From an uncultured Gemmataceae bacterium (GTDB taxonomy: Bacteria > Planctomycetota > Planctomycetia > Gemmatales > Gemmataceae), in NCBI GenBank assembly GCA_937922175.1, contig CAKZUU010000028.1, forward strand, positions 1 through 7,295: a stretch of 7,295 bases of DNA, written 5' to 3'. Below are positions 6,538 through 7,295 of the stretch, piece after piece. The translations under genes were made by a program, and so were the position numbers. The notes beneath the pieces were generated by a model that worked only from the letters and a program-made list of their open reading frames with translations, ran no database searches and was not told the DNA's origin. The first letter of the stretch is position 1, and each line of letters starts with the position of its first letter.

Positions 6538-7017
6538 ATGACCAAGCGCCACTTGTTGTCACTCGCGATCCTTTCGATCCCGCTCGTTCTCGCGGGTTGC
6601 ACGAAGAATCCGAATGCCCCAGCCCAGATTTCCGGGGTGGTCAAGTACAACGGCAAGCCTTTGCCCGCAGGAACCATCGTTTTCCACGATGCGGAGGGGA
6701 AGGCCTACTCAACTTCGATCCACCAGGATGGGAAATACGAACTGACCGATGTTCCGACCGGTGAGATGAAAGTCACCGTGGACACCGAGGATTTCAATCC
6801 CGCGAAGGTGCAACCCACGTACGGCGGGCAGCGGGCCGCCAAGATGGGCATGTCGGAGACCCCAGCTCCTCCCGGCCTCGGCGCTCCGCCGTCCGTCGAG
6901 GATAAAAAAGCCGTTTATGTGAAAATCCCCGAGAAGTACCGAACCGCGAGTTCGTCAGGCCTCTCGGCAACGTTGAAGAAGGGCAAAAACACGCAAGACT
7001 TCGACTTGACTGATTGA
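6538..7017 (+). CDS. small lipoprotein with carboxypeptidase-regulatory-like (transthyretin-like) domain
   Basis: This encodes 159 residues from ATG 6538. Residues 1-20 are a lipoprotein signal (MTKRH then a hydrophobic stretch) ending in the lipobox L18-A19-G20-C21; C21 would be lipidated. Thr at +2 does not match the E. coli inner-membrane retention Asp, though this sorting rule is untested in planctomycetes. Residues about 30-82 fit the beta-sandwich pattern of carboxypeptidase-regulatory-like domains (ISGVVKYNGKPLPAGTIVFH, then DGKYELTDVPTGEMKVTV). A Pro/Gly-rich stretch follows at about 108-119. The C-terminus, KIPEKYRTASSSGLSATL then KGKNTQDFDLTD, is a recurrent ending in planctomycete members of this group. 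No catalytic residues are expected; the domain is a small structural or binding fold. It lies 160 bases after the DUF1559 gene, and may be expressed by readthrough, since I see no promoter of its own. Function unknown. Confidence 0.92.
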   Translation: MTKRHLLSLAILSIPLVLAGCTKNPNAPAQISGVVKYNGKPLPAGTIVFHDAEGKAYSTSIHQDGKYELTDVPTGEMKVTVDTEDFNPAKVQPTYGGQRAAKMGMSETPAPPGLGAPPSVEDKKAVYVKIPEKYRTASSSGLSATLKKGKNTQDFDLTD

Positions 7018-7045
7018 GCGTAAAATAACCATGGGAGCAGGCATG

Positions 7046-7076
7046 ACGGCCCGCCGGGATCTGCTCGGCGGGCCGT
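7046..7076 (+). terminator. hairpin after the lipoprotein gene, likely terminator
   Basis: ACGGCCCGCCG (7046-7056) pairs perfectly with CGGCGGGCCGT (7066-7076): an 11-bp, very GC-rich stem with a 9-base loop, 28 bases after the stop codon. It is followed only by TGATTT, a poor T-tract. Its position and strength make it the best terminator candidate in the window. Confidence 0.7.
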
Positions 7077-7139
7077 TGATTTACCAGCCGGTCGAATTTC
7101 CTCAGACCGAAGCACGGCGTGGACGATCCGTCGGTCGGT

Positions 7140-7145
7140 GAGAGG
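7140..7145 (+). promoter_or_regulatory. ribosome binding site of the right-edge gene
   Basis: GAGAGG lies nine bases before ATG 7155. An in-frame TAA at 7146-7148 rules out any start further upstream. Confidence 0.55.
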
Positions 7146-7154
7146 TAACCCATA

Positions 7155-7295
7155 ATGTTCGGGTCGATTCGCCAACGGTTGCGACGACGTCCCCGAACCT
7201 ACACGGTGCTGGCGGTTGTCACTTTATTCGTTCTGGCCGTTGTCATTTTTTACGCCCAGGCGACGACCCAATGGCGTGCGGCTCTGGCCGCCCTG
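7155..7295 (+). CDS. N-terminal fragment of a membrane-anchored protein (runs off right edge)
   Basis: Only 47 residues are visible. An Arg-rich start (IRQRLRRRPR at 5-14) is followed by one hydrophobic segment at about 16-33 (YTVLAVVTLFVLAVVIFY), then AQATTQWRAALAAL to the edge. The positive-inside pattern suggests an N-terminal signal anchor with the rest of the protein outside the cytoplasm. The start is fixed by an in-frame TAA just upstream and a ribosome site at 7140-7145. I do not recognise the family from this fragment. The hairpin at 7046-7076 before it suggests a separate transcription unit, although no clear promoter is visible in the 78 bases between. Confidence 0.75.
   Translation, partial: MFGSIRQRLRRRPRTYTVLAVVTLFVLAVVIFYAQATTQWRAALAAL

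Overview
The window looks like chromosomal DNA of a planctomycete, most likely a member of the Gemmataceae or a close relative. The main evidence is a DUF1559 pseudopilin-like protein followed by a small lipoprotein with a carboxypeptidase-regulatory-like fold and the family-typical ending. Other evidence is a HEAT-repeat protein running into an FG-GAP/VCBS domain and a large polytopic membrane protein with a TPR-rich tail. Base composition is GC-rich throughout. This placement rests on recognised protein families, not on any marker gene; the window holds no rRNA or tRNA.

Left part (1-4995, minus strand): two co-directional genes 70 bases apart, probably one operon read right to left. The first (4995 to 1840) encodes a 1051-residue protein with about nine membrane segments and a long soluble TPR-like half. 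The second (1769 to beyond the left edge) encodes an anchored or secreted protein with HEAT repeats, a proline-rich linker, an unassigned domain and the start of an FG-GAP/VCBS calcium-loop domain. It is open at the window edge.

Centre (4996-5345): a 350-base divergent intergenic region with no convincing gene. It holds a perfect 9-bp inverted repeat, a near-consensus sigma70-type promoter (TTGACA, 16 bases, TATAGT) driving rightward, a leader of about 105 bases and a strong Shine-Dalgarno site.

Right part (5346-7295, plus strand): the DUF1559 gene (5346-6377), a strong hairpin, the lipoprotein gene (6538-7017), another strong hairpin, and the start of a membrane-anchored protein (7155 to beyond the right edge). 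All proteins carry export or membrane signals, so the window is about the cell envelope. No enzyme with a recognisable catalytic site, no mobile element, no CRISPR array and no defence system is visible. The biochemical roles of these planctomycete families are largely unknown. The best candidates for something undescribed are the multidomain architectures of the two minus-strand genes and their pairing.
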